NCBI RefSeq assembly: GCF_001039355.2
Contig: NW_019775719.1
Location: forward strand, 120,889 to 184,888
Source of the DNA: Lingula anatina
Taxonomy: Eukaryota > Brachiopoda > Lingulata > Lingulida > Lingulidae
DNA length: 64,000 nt
Direction: 5' to 3'
Made by a program: the position numbers and the translations under genes. Below the pieces are notes generated by a model, which was not told the origin of the DNA, did not search any database, and was given only the letters and a program-made list of their open reading frames with translations. Position 1 is the stretch's first letter, and every line of letters starts with the position of its first letter. Below, one piece after another: positions 1-11,638 of this stretch.

Positions 1-848
1 AACTTACTGTCAAAGTGGATTATGCTGGTAGCTGATCAGTAACTGTAGGGAAATTAACTATGATCATGGAGATAAACAAAGTAATAAATAAACCATTAGA
101 TCATAGCTGTCCAGACAGTTTTTAATATAACGAACAACGTGTTATGTAACTATGTGATTATTTTTATGCCCAGAAGGCTGCTCCAACCATTATATATACT
201 CATTTATATATTTAAATAAACAACCAGAAGATAAATAAATTTTCTCAAAGAATTGTCCATTATTCTCCCTCCAGGCTCAGTCTAAAATAACAACTGATTC
301 TAGTTAGTTGACCTGTTATCACCAAACCAGGCAAAAATATCATTAAAAAAGTTATTTATAAGTTATGAAATGTGTTACACATTACTATTTACCAAGTGTG
401 ACTGCCTTCCACTTCTTTCTGGACATTCAACTTAAAGATTCTCTGGCAATTGCGCCACTTTCTATGCTGATGTCTGATATCTTTTTCTGTACTTTAAGTG
501 ACAGGTAAATGTCATGAATACAGAAAAGATAATTTCTGATCATTTACGTGATAAAAAAACTTTCAACTCCCATGTATTGCATGTGCCAAGAACTTAAACG
601 TTATCGCTGACCCATCTCAGGAACTATGTTCCGTCCTTTGGCCTTATCTGTACTTTATTTCAAGGAACTCCTNCAACCTAGCTGATCAGAAAATGGAAAA
701 GTCCTCTAGTGTAACAATTCATTCACTATATAGCACTCCTAATTTCTGTACAGATTGTCTTCTATAAGAAATACCTATCTGTTTAAGAATAACACATTTG
801 CACATAATTAAGACTAATGACAAGGGAATTTTTTCTCAGCATGCAGTA
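1..848. other. Single-copy AT-rich non-coding DNA
   Basis: I see no gene, repeat family or tandem array here. The sequence is AT-rich with frequent stops in all frames. A single N at 673 marks an ambiguous base or a minimal assembly gap. Unlike the single Ns at 3460 and 30243, it is not flanked by two copies of the same sequence. Confidence 0.6.
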
Positions 849-1328
849 GAGACTTAGATGTACCAAAGTATAACAGGATTACTGGTTTTTGTCTCATCTT
901 GCTCATCTGTGGCTCCATACACTTGTGTGAAATTTCAAACGTACAAAGATCTTGTATTGAGGCAGTAGATGCTGTATAGTACCCACATATTGTTTATACT
1001 GAGGCTGAGCAGCATGGTGGAGATTATCCAAGAATATAAAGATGAAAGTACGTTAGGTATCTGGTTTGTGCTGTTTTATTTGTACCTTATTCATTTGGAG
1101 CCTTTACTTCAGATATTGAGCTTAGCAACACATTTTTTTCTGAATTTAATTATATTTAGATATGACTAAAAATATGTGATTTACGAAGGCAAGATGATAT
1201 ATTTTCAGTTACTGCTCTGTCACAAATACAAACCTTGTAGAACAGTAACAGCTAATTCTTTTACAGGCCAATTTCATGCACAACATCCAAGGAAAAACCA
1301 GATAATGTATTAAAACAATTACATCTAC

Positions 1329-1356
1329 CTGCCTTCGTTCATCACTGCTGCCTCAA
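1329..1356 (-). other. Possible 28-nt micro-exon (copy 1)
   Basis: On the minus strand a good acceptor (a T-rich tract ending TTTTCAG) precedes 28 nt that end GCAG before GTAGATG. Only the frame starting at the third base is open, and it reads EAAVMNEG. The identical 28 nt occur in the second copy at 3940-3967, where the donor reads GTAAATG. Pairs of splice-like sites this close arise often by chance in AT-rich DNA, so this is weak. Confidence 0.12.
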
Positions 1357-2578
1357 CTGAAAATAACAAGCTACATACAGATAATCACCCGACTTTTTCA
1401 AACCTCTTTTTTTTCAAGATTAAACAATCCTTCTGGCTCACAAAAATAAACTCTCCAGCAAAGCGCCAAATGACTTTTCAACCATTTCAAGCATCATATT
1501 TACGTATTGCTAAAAATCATAATTTTTTTGTTGGAAAACTATAAATTTGTTTTGTTCAAATTTTCAGAATAATTACCGTACCACTAAGTCTGATACACAT
1601 CTTCTGACAGACACAGAAACAAATGGATCTCATCAAAGGTCATTACCATAATGGTCATTACATCAACAACACAATGTCCACTTAATTCCCTAACTGACCG
1701 TGGCAAACGGACAGCAATGATTAATGATGAGTTGGCAAATACTAAAGAGCTTTATCTCTATACAACATGCAACTTATACTTTTGAATAATCTCCATTTAT
1801 GATTTCCTTAAGATTGGTCAAAGATGATTTTGACTGATGTGGTGATGATTACATTTTTGTTTATTGGGATATAAGGAGTCGTTTCCAACCATAAAACTGT
1901 TTAAAGAAATCTGAGAAGAATACTTTTTAAAATTGTACACCTTGAAGTATTTTAATTGCATCTACACTTGGAAGGTTTTTAATTGCTGAACATGTTGCTA
2001 ATTATCCATGTTTAATCATATTCCACAGACTTCTGACCAAATCCAACTCATTCCTTCTTGAAAGATATACCATACTAGTACACCCTCAAGTAGAAATCTT
2101 TAATTACTCTTTATATTTGGTACCATACAGTATTATAAAGACTGTCACCCATGCAAGTGCACTCCATATTTAATCATTATGCAGAATTATCCTGATTGTG
2201 TTCAGATGTGAAAAAAATAACAATGATAATCTGTACAACACAAGCAATAATGGCATGATATGCTCATTATTCTGAGTAAATTTCTAGATTATTCTAAACT
2301 TACTAAAAACATCAAAAGGATTTAAAATCTATAGAATCTAAACTTTTAGATATGAGCTTAGCACTCTTTTCACAAAGAACTTTAATACCTTGTGCCAACA
2401 TTGCAAATCTACTCAAACACGTAATATTTAATAGACTTTTTTCCAAGAGCTATCCTCTGTCCCAGTCCGTATGTTATCACTATTGCAAAGATATAGAATT
2501 AGATTGTCTTTATCAAATAAGTAGCTTAAAGACGAGACAAGACAAGACATTAGTAGCATTGCCACATGTTCTCACACC

Positions 2579-2680
2579 TAATTAGCACGGGAGTATTATG
2601 CAAATTAGATATTCTAATTAGAGAGCCTGTCATCAAGCACTAGGTCGCATTGGAACAGTTAGTGTTTTCACACATAATTA
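2579..2680. promoter_or_regulatory. Cluster of POU octamer and homeodomain-type motifs
   Basis: Within about 100 bases there are two CTAATTAG sites (2579-2586 and 2614-2621), one ATGCAAAT octamer (2598-2605) and one TAATTA (2675-2680). The same arrangement is present in the second copy (about 5190-5290). ATGCAAAT is the classical POU-domain octamer and TAATTA the core of many homeodomain sites. Such motifs are also common by chance in AT-rich DNA; their density is the only argument for an enhancer. Confidence 0.25.
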
Positions 2681-3273
2681 GTGCAGTTTTAGAGCAACTG
2701 ATATAAATAATGCACAGAAGTGGGCAGCTATTAACTCTTAATGAAATGGATAAGGAAATAAGTTGTTGTGGTAAATTTTCTCAAAGAGAGAGTTGTCTAC
2801 AAAGGTATCTACATATGGACATTGCTGTTAAACTATATGAAGTATAAGGTACATCATACTTTAGCAAGGAGTATGTAAATGTGAGATACACAGTGTGTCT
2901 TATGCTTAAGTGCATCTGATGTAACTTATACCCCAGCAGATGTCTAGAAAACAAAAGAAATAGACATGGTGGATTTCGCTTTTATGCGTGATGCACATGT
3001 GCAAGATACACTACCTCTGAGTCTATTTTACCAAAGCCCACAAGAGTACATGCATGCTTTTCATCAGGTTCCGAAAGATAAAATTGACATGTACCACATA
3101 TCAGTTTCATATTTTATTGTCCCCTAAATATGTGAAATCGGCACATGCCGCACTTGTTGTTTTTTTATTATTATTTTTGATCATTAACTATTAAAAAATA
3201 CATTTATAGTTCTACAATAGTAGGTGTTCTAATAAATATGGAATGTTAGATATGTAAATTTGAAAGCACCATG

Positions 3274-3277
<4 letters not shown>

Positions 3278-3309
<32 letters not shown>

Positions 3310-3330
3310 AAGAGGGAGAGAGAAAGAGGC
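3278..3330. repeat. (GA)n microsatellite
   Basis: A run of GA dinucleotides grades into GAAAG and GGGAG variants. The equivalent tract in the second copy (about 5892-5930) is shorter, so the locus is length-variable. Confidence 0.95.
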
Positions 3331-3459
3331 GGTGCTGTGGTTAAAGGAGGAGAGGAAATAGGAGGGAAAGTCTACCTCAAGTTCCTGATTTCTCTGATAC
3401 ATGATTTCTGCAAGCAACGTATCTATTTTGCAACTATTTAAGTATACACCTTTAAAATC

Positions 3460-3460
3460 N
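3460..3460. other. Single-N contig junction
   Basis: One N lies exactly at the boundary between the two copies of the 2.6-kb segment. Its position supports a scaffold join between overlapping contigs rather than a base-calling ambiguity. Confidence 0.75.
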
Positions 3461-3462
3461 GC

Positions 3463-6060
3463 CTTAGATGTACCAAAGTATAACAGGATTACTGGTTTTT
3501 GTCTCATCTTGCTCAGCTCTGGCTCCATACACTTGTGTGAAATTTCAAACGTACAAAGATCTTGTATTGAGTCAGTAGATACTATATTGTACCCACATAT
3601 TGTTTATAATGAGGCTGAGTAGCTTGGTGGAGAATATCCAAGAATATAAAGATGAAAGTACGTTAGGTATCTGGTTTGTGCTGTTTTATTTGTACCTTAT
3701 TCATTTGGAGCCTTTACTTCAGATATTGAGCTTAGCAACACATTTTTTTTCTGAATTTAATTGTATTTAGATATGACTAAAAATATGTGATTTACGAAGG
3801 CAAGATGATATATTTTCATTTACTGCTCTGTCACAAATACAAACCTTGTAGAACAGTAACAGCTAATTCTTTTACAGGCCAATTTCATGCACAACATCCA
3901 AGGAAAAACCAGATAATGTATTAAAACAATTACATTTACCTGCCTTCGTTCATCACTGCTGCCTCAACTGAAAATAACAAGCTACATACAGATAATCACC
4001 CGACTTTTTCAAACCTCTTTTTTTTCAAGTTTAATCAATCCTTCTGACTCACAAAAATATACTCTCCAGCAAATCACCACATGACTTTTCAACCATTTCA
4101 AGCATCATATTTACGTATTGCTAAAAATCATAATTTTTTTGTTGGAAAACTATAAATTTGTTTTGTTCAAATTTTCAGAATAAATACCGTACCACTAAGT
4201 CTGATACACTTCTTCTGACAGACACAGAAACAAATGGATCTCATCAAAGGTCATTACCATAATGGTCATTACATCAACAACACAATGTCCACTTAATTCC
4301 CTAACTGACCGTGGCAAACGGACAGCAATGATTAATGATGAGTTGGCCAATACTAAAGAGCTTTATCTCTATACAACATGCAACTTATACTTTTGAATAA
4401 TCTCCATTTATGATTTCCTTAAGATTGGTCAAAGATGATTTTGACTGATGTGGTGATGATTACATTTTTGTTTATTGGGATATAAGGAGTCGTTTCCAAC
4501 CATAAAACTGTTTAAAGAAATCTGAGAAGAATACTTTTTAAAATTGTACACCTTGAAGTATTTTAATTGCATCTACACTTGGAAGGTTTTTAATTGCAGA
4601 ACATGTTGCTAATTATCCATGTTTAATCATATTCCACAGACTTCTGACCAAATCCAACTCATTCCTTCTTGAAAGATATACCATACTAGTACACCCTCAA
4701 GTAGAAATCTTTAATTACTCTTTATATTTGGTACCATACAGTATAATAAAGACTGTCACCCATGCAAGTGCACTCCATATTTAATCATTATGCAGAATTA
4801 TCCTGATTGTGTTCAGATGTGAAAAAAATAACAATAATAAGCAGTACAACACAAGCAATAATGGCATGATATGCTCATTATTCTGAGTAAATTTCTAGAT
4901 TATTCTAGACTTACCAAAAACATCAAAAGGATTTAAAATCTACAGAATCAAAACTTTTAGATATGAGCTTAGCACTCCTTTCACAAAGAACTTTAATACC
5001 TTGTGCCAACATTGCAAATCTACTCAAACACGTAATATTCAATAGACTTTTTTTCCAAGAGCTATCCTCTGTCCCAGTCCGTATGTTACCACTATTGCAA
5101 AGATATAGAATTAGATTGTCTTTATCAAATAAGTAGCTTAAAGACGAGACAAGACAAGACATTAGTAGCATTGCCACATGTTCTCACACCTAATTAGCAC
5201 GGGAGTATTATGCAAATTAGATATTCTAATTAGAGAGCCTGTCATCAAGCACTAGGTCGCATTGGAACAGTTAGTGTTTTCACACATAATTAGTGCAGTT
5301 TTAGAGCAACTGATATAAATAATGCACAGAAGTGGGCAGCTATTAACTCTTAATGAAATGGATAAGGAAATGAGTTGTTGTGGTGAGTTTTTCTCAAAGA
5401 GAGAGTTGTCTACAAAGGTATCTACATATGGACATTGCTGTTAAACTATATGAAGTATAAGGTACATCATGCTTTAGCAAGGACTATGTAAATGTGAGAT
5501 ACGCAGTGTGTCTTATGCTTAAATGCATCTGATGTAACTTATACCCCAGCAGATGTCTAGAAAACAAAAGAAATAGACATGGTGGATTTCGCTTTTATGC
5601 GTGATGCACATGTGCAAGATACACTACCTCTGAGTCTATTTTACCTAAGCCCACAAGATTCTACATGCATGCTTTTCATCAGGTTCCGAAAGATAAAATT
5701 GACATGTACCATATATCAGTTTCATATTTTATTGTCCCCTAAATATGTGAAATCGGCACATGCCACACTTGTTGTTTATTATTATTATTTTTGATCATTA
5801 AGTATTAAAAAATACATTTATAGTTCTACAATAGTAGGTGTTCTAATAAATATGGAATGTTAGATATGTAAATTTGAAAGCACCATGTGATGAGAGAGAG
5901 AGAGAGAAAGAAAGAGGGAGAGAGAAAGAGGCGGTGCTGTGGTTAAAGGAGGAGAGGAAATAGGAGGGAAAGTCTACCTCAAGTTCCTGATTTCTCTGAT
6001 ACATGATTTCTGCAAGCAACGTATCTATTTTGCAACTATTTAAGTATACACCTTTAAAAA
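3463..6060 (+). repeat. Tandem 2.6-kb segment, copy 2
   Basis: This is the second copy of the 853-3459 segment, beginning immediately after the N at 3460. The main length difference is in the GA microsatellite, which is clearly shorter here (around 5892-5930) than in copy 1 (around 3278-3330). That is the type of difference expected between two alleles. The copy ends at about 6060, where single-copy DNA begins. Confidence 0.93.
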
Positions 6061-9000
6061 CACGCTTGAAAATAAGCTAACCTGCATTTTTGGTTTTCTG
6101 TTCTTTTCTTGAATATTCTACCTGTTATACCGAACAATTCATGTTATTTCACAATGCCCTAGAGACAAAAATCAACAAAGATATCAACTTAATTTTAACA
6201 GATATTGATTTCAATTTCATGGATTTTAGACACTTACAATAAAAGTCGCTGAAATCACACTGGAAATTAACAGAACTATTTGTGATCCACCCTCACCTTC
6301 AGCCCAGAGATGAACAGAAACTGAGAAGCCAGCATATGCATCACGCTCTCGACATTAACCTCACGACATTGTCTTTGAATAGTCTGAGTCTAGACAAACG
6401 GCAGCCAGCTTTTTGATAGTGAAATTCTCTCCCATCCCGCAGCTTTGATACTGGAGATTTTTGATTGAAAAATCCTAATAACAAGCTAACAGAAACCATT
6501 ACATATTGTATGGGACAGTTAGCTCAGTATTGATGGCAATAGAGAACAACAAGAACTGAGTTGTGATTTCATTTGGGCATTATGATAACTAAATGATGCA
6601 TTCACCTTCAGACTTTATGTGAGCATAGAGTCAAAATGGCTTTTGTCAGATCGCTTAGTAGAACAAAAACATTCCCTGTTTTATTTTCCTAATTGATTTT
6701 TTGCACTGTTTGCTCATAACTGAAAAGCAATTGAAATCGGAGTTAATTCCCTGAGTAAGCTGCCGTATTATTCCAATCAAATGATGGATGTTGTTGAAAC
6801 AATTTGAGCAAAATTTGGAGGAAATTAAATCAACTCTCAGTGAATAAAGCCAAGAATCTTTGATTTTCAGATGTTAGAACACTTATCCAATTTGTTTTTG
6901 TTACAACATGACAAGTAGAAGAAATGGGTTGGAAAATAATTTTCTGGAGGGGTTTAAAGACCCACAAGCGTGAAATAGTTTCCGGGCAAAATTTCAATTC
7001 ACATTCTTTAAAACTAATTTTGTTAGCAATCCCATAAAAACAATTTTTTATCCACCCAACTTGGACTACACCACAAATTCATCATCTGCAAAATACTTTT
7101 CTGCCTTTTATCTCTGAGCAATTTTTATGTCATAACAAAACCAATTTAGACACACATCCTCAATATCCTCCTTTTCTTTCCAAAAACAAATAATATCTAG
7201 ATGATGTTTCTTTCAAATAAATCTTGGGGTTAACATTTTTAACTAAAAGTGAAGACTGACATATATGTGCCTTATTGCTTTTGATCTGACCTCTGTTTAA
7301 GAGCAATACCCATCTGGAAGTGCTTCCTCTCTAAATCCAATAAATCTCAAAGAGAAAAAAATGAAATAAGCTACCCTAACCACCGGGAATGAAAAGGTTT
7401 TATTAGCAATGATCCTGAATGACTTTCATGAAAGGTTATTAAAGTGAGAGTCATGTTGAGCAGTGAATGTTTCCTGTCTGCAGCGCGCTCATCTGACCCG
7501 TTCAAATGGGTTTCACAGATGAACGGATCAATTTAGCCATATGGTGACAAATCTTACAAACTGTTTTAGTTTAAAATCCGTAAAAAAAATTAAGGAAGAG
7601 GAGGAAGAAATGCAACTTATCATATCCATGTTACAACAAATGATATAAACAATTAATTTAATGTTATTTAAAAAATGCTCAACCACTTGTTTTTTACACA
7701 AACACACCAAACAGTTAACCTTGCCACTTTTGCTCTACATTTTGGTTCTATTTTTCATTTGATGATTATTCAATAGTATTATACTTGGATTTAACTTATT
7801 AATACATAAGCATGTACAAAGTTATATAGTTGCTGGTATTTATTTATGTAAAGACTTTTAATCTTTGCTAAGAATCGACCCATTTGTACAGTCTTATCAA
7901 TTGTAATTTAAAACTATTTCTATTTCGTTTCATTTAACACTTTAAACTGGCTATAAAAATATTCAGCAGTTGCATATGTACTAGTCTCTACTAGCCACTA
8001 TCAATCTATTGCAACTTATGTCAATAAGATGTTTTTTCACTATTGTTGTTGTAGTAATGATTCCATCCATTAACTATGCTGTCCTACCTGCACAGAAAGT
8101 CTTTGACAATTCCAGCATGGAGACCCCAACCCAACACCATGGGTCTATATGTTGATACTTTGTTTCAGTTGCAATTTCTGAAACACCTGTATCTCATTCT
8201 GGAAAACTGCTGCTATGTGGTACCTCATATTTCAGTAAATGTGGACTTCTAACAGTTTTGTCTCATTGCAGAAAACAATGACTTTCAAAAATTCAATCTA
8301 TTCCAGTAAAGTGAAGCCTCCTACTCCTGAATATCATTCCTATAACATTGATTTTTTAACATTGTCTAATCCAGAAAATAGTTTCCAACTGCCACGTGTC
8401 AGTCCAAGAAACATGGTATTTAAAAAATCTCCACATCCTAGGGAAAAAGTTGTCTTGTACCAGTTAGTACGAGTTTTCTTTCTCTATTCCATTTCAGATC
8501 TGAAAACTGCTCGGAATCACAGTTGGTGTCATTCTTGAAAGCTAAAGTGACACCATTTCTATCACATTTCCGTGAATGACAACTCTTGGTTTCAATACAC
8601 AGCCTCTATGTGTTGTAATATTTAAGAAAAGACCTCCCAGAGAAGACATTCCAGTGTCCTGCAATCAAAGGACATTTGTGTTTTGTGACAAGAAGCCAAA
8701 TGGGATCCGTTTCTTACCACACCGTCAGTCTCCACGGTCATCTCGGCTCTAAATGAACTGACCATGCATATGAATGGCTGGCAAATTAACCAACCCTAGG
8801 GGAGATAGTGACCCAAGAGTGAGACTTATGATTCATAATAAAATATTGAAGATATAGTAACCCGCCTGGGGAAAGATTTCACAAATGAATAAGTGAAGGA
8901 GTGGAAGCTTAGTTTACCATATAGCCTGTGTTTAGAGTATTAGTCTAGCTGTGACACAGACCCTTATGTAACAGACATTGATGGTTTGTTCAAACAAGCG

Positions 9001-11384
9001 GACTGAAGCAAGTGTGATACCTCGCAGTCAAATTCAATACTACATTGTTACTCATCGCTGTTCTGGAGCCGATATAATGTCGCAGAGTTTTTTTAAAGTT
9101 CCAGAACCGGAACTGTCAAGTTCTTTCTTAACCAAACAACAATGGATTTCAAATGAGTTATTGATATTTAAACAAATAATTTGTCTTTAAAAAGAAAAAA
9201 GAAAAAAAAAAAGATTAATTAAATGCCATTATAGATCCTTTCATAAATACACTTTATGTCCGCTTCGGTAGTTTTCTTTGTGATGCGAAAGGGAACCATA
9301 TACAATAAAAAACAACATTTTTCACAGTGGACAAGTTTCATGTTCAGTACATCCATCTATTTAAACAACACATCGCAATAATGAATAGAAATCCAATAAC
9401 CATCCACAAGCAGAATAAACTATAGCCATTCTCATCCCTTGGTGACCATCACAAGAAAGCCACTGGAGAGCAGTTACCTTGGTGAGAACAGCCAGAGATG
9501 TGACGGAGTAACTCCAACATAGCCCCGGCAGCAATAAATGGGCCTAAATCGAGTCCATGTATCGGTGAGAGTAGATTATGACAGCGACCAAATTAAATTT
9601 AACGATCTAATGCCTCTGTTGTAAGTAGAGGAGTACACAAGCTCCAAGATCAATAGAAAAGTGACCAGGCAATATTCACTGCTGCTCCGACAAGATCTTC
9701 TGTCCACTTATTTAAGTATGCATAAATGGTGCCCACATGCTTTTAGAGGAAAATAGGCAGAAAAGAGTCATTACTCAAAGTGGCCATAGGTAGAAAGTTA
9801 AATGAAGTGCGCTTTTATCTGGCTGTTTAAGTGGTTGAATTATTAATGGACATGAAACAAAAGAAACACATGCTTAATTTGGCACCACTTTGAGCAATGC
9901 CCAGGATAGATTTCTGATATGTAAAATCAACCCTACCTTAGATGTAATTAAGCCGCTTAACCACAACAAAAGTGCCCAAGTTCTGTGCCAAATAGCATGA
10001 TCATTGTTCCCAAAGTTCTCCCTTCATGTCTTGGTCACGTATGTATTAACTAGCAAAATGGAGATCAATGACAACACAGACGGAAGAAACCTCAGATTTC
10101 ACAAGTCTCCAATGAGGAATCAATTTTTGACATTTTCCTGTAGAAGACGGAAAAAAAGCAATGTGTGAGTCACTGTTTTCCTAAATTGCCAACATAATCT
10201 TAGATGACTTGGCTGCATGTAGTGGAACAAATGAACATCTCCTGCTAGGTGGCAGATGGGTGTTTATCTTGCATGATTATGGTACCACTCCATGGTAACG
10301 TTCATACTAGACTAAAAAAGATCAAACCCAATCCAATACTTAATGGCTCCAATATGGTTCATTGTAATGAAATATGGGCATCAAAATGCCCATGATTGGT
10401 TGACTGCAGAAATCCTACCCCTTTTTTAAAGAGTGGGGGGGGGGGGGTCAAGCTTTGCAGGTACCTGGTAAATTGAAACAGGGCCATCACCAAGATCATT
10501 CCTATCTATTTCATTATAATCTTATGTGAATGAGGCCTGAATTTTCTCATTCTTGACTCCAATGGAATATCAATTTGCCATAGTCTTCCTGCATCTACTG
10601 ATAAAAGAGCAGACAAGTTCACAGAGATATTATAGACTCCATGTCCATATAGCAGCCATATAAGAATAACAAATTGGTGAAAATAGATCACCTTTTATCA
10701 CCATTGAGCAGACAATGGTCTCTTTATTCTGCTCCAGTTTCCCTAGTTTGCCCAATTTCAAGGATTGCCCATTTGCCTTGTGTTGGCTTTTATGAGCCTT
10801 ATGTTGGCCTGGCTTTCACTTATATCAAAGCATCATAAACCACTGTGAGAAAATTTCATTTTTTTCTCACAAATTCATTCTGTAAAATATCTATAAACAT
10901 TTCACATTTGTCCCTGATTTGAGAGGCTAACAGAAAAATTCAAGTTTTAAACAACACATTTCAATAAAAAAGTTTAATAACAAACACCACAAATTCCAAA
11001 AAGTCTGTCAGAGTTCCAATACTGCTGGTAGTTTTTTTACAGTAATAAAAATACAAGGTGCATGTTATATGTTATATAACAGCATTCTAGTCTGATCCCC
11101 TCTAACTCAAACATGGTGCCAACTGTTCCTCCCAAAACATGAGCAGCATGCCTGTTATTACCTTAACACTGAATAACAACACCCTACAGGCAAAAAACAA
11201 ATGGAAAACAATGAACTACTTTGGGGCCACACATATCTTTGATAATCTACAGTAATTCTGTACAACCCTTGTCCAACAAGATGAAATGATCTGCAACGCC
11301 TATTGACTGTTCTCTATCTTATGTATTGGAATCATTTTCTCCACTGATTACCTGTTTTGTTGACTGCTTTCAAAAAGGCATAGA
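6061..11384. other. Non-coding single-copy DNA
   Basis: No supported gene. ORFs stay under about 100 codons and have no recognisable domain. A poly-G run occurs near 10435-10447 and an A-rich purine tract near 9188-9213. Nothing here can be assigned to a transposon family by eye. Confidence 0.55.
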
Positions 11385-11638
11385 CAGAAAAAAAAAAACA
11401 ATGACACTATAGATCTATGTGAACCAATCCAACTCCACAGGGACTTTCGCTGAATGCAACCAGATTAACCATATGACACGCCTCCTTCTTGGGTAGAATA
11501 CAGAAAAGCTGGTGATTATAGGAGCATGTTAGAAACAAGAGGGGGAACGTTAATCTGCTAAACTGATTACAATCAGCAAGAGTCCCTACAGAGTTGGATC
11601 AATCTGGGCGGACCGATAGTGTCATTGGAATGAGTCTG
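11385..11638 (+). mobile_element. Long-TIR MITE family, copy A
   Basis: The two ends are inverted copies of each other: an AATGACACTAT block, then a CCAACTC block, then GGGACT followed by GCTGAATGCAA-like sequence on the left, mirrored on the right. The arms are about 100 bases each around a loop of about 50 bases containing TAGAATACAGAAAA and AGCTGGTGATTATA. The same arms and loop recur at 35.03 and 59.94 kb. Length, lack of coding capacity and long inverted repeats fit a non-autonomous foldback-type element. The direct repeat TAGA flanks the proposed ends, but the ends are only approximate. Orientation is the same as the 59.9-kb copy. Confidence 0.8.

Larger units (their letters stand above)
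853..3459 (+). repeat. Tandem 2.6-kb segment, copy 1
   Basis: The sequence from about 853 recurs in the same order and orientation from 3463, with an offset of about 2610 bases. The two copies differ by sparse substitutions and small indels. Copy 1 ends abruptly at the single N at 3460; its last bases (a run near 3451-3457) match copy 2 at 6053-6060, after which copy 2 continues into unique DNA. This is what is expected if the end of one contig and the start of the next cover the same locus. No gene is supported inside; ORFs here are short and unlike known proteins. Confidence 0.93.

Noticed and set aside
853-6060. True segmental tandem duplication
   Set aside because: Possible, but the single N exactly at the copy boundary and allele-like differences favour an assembly join.
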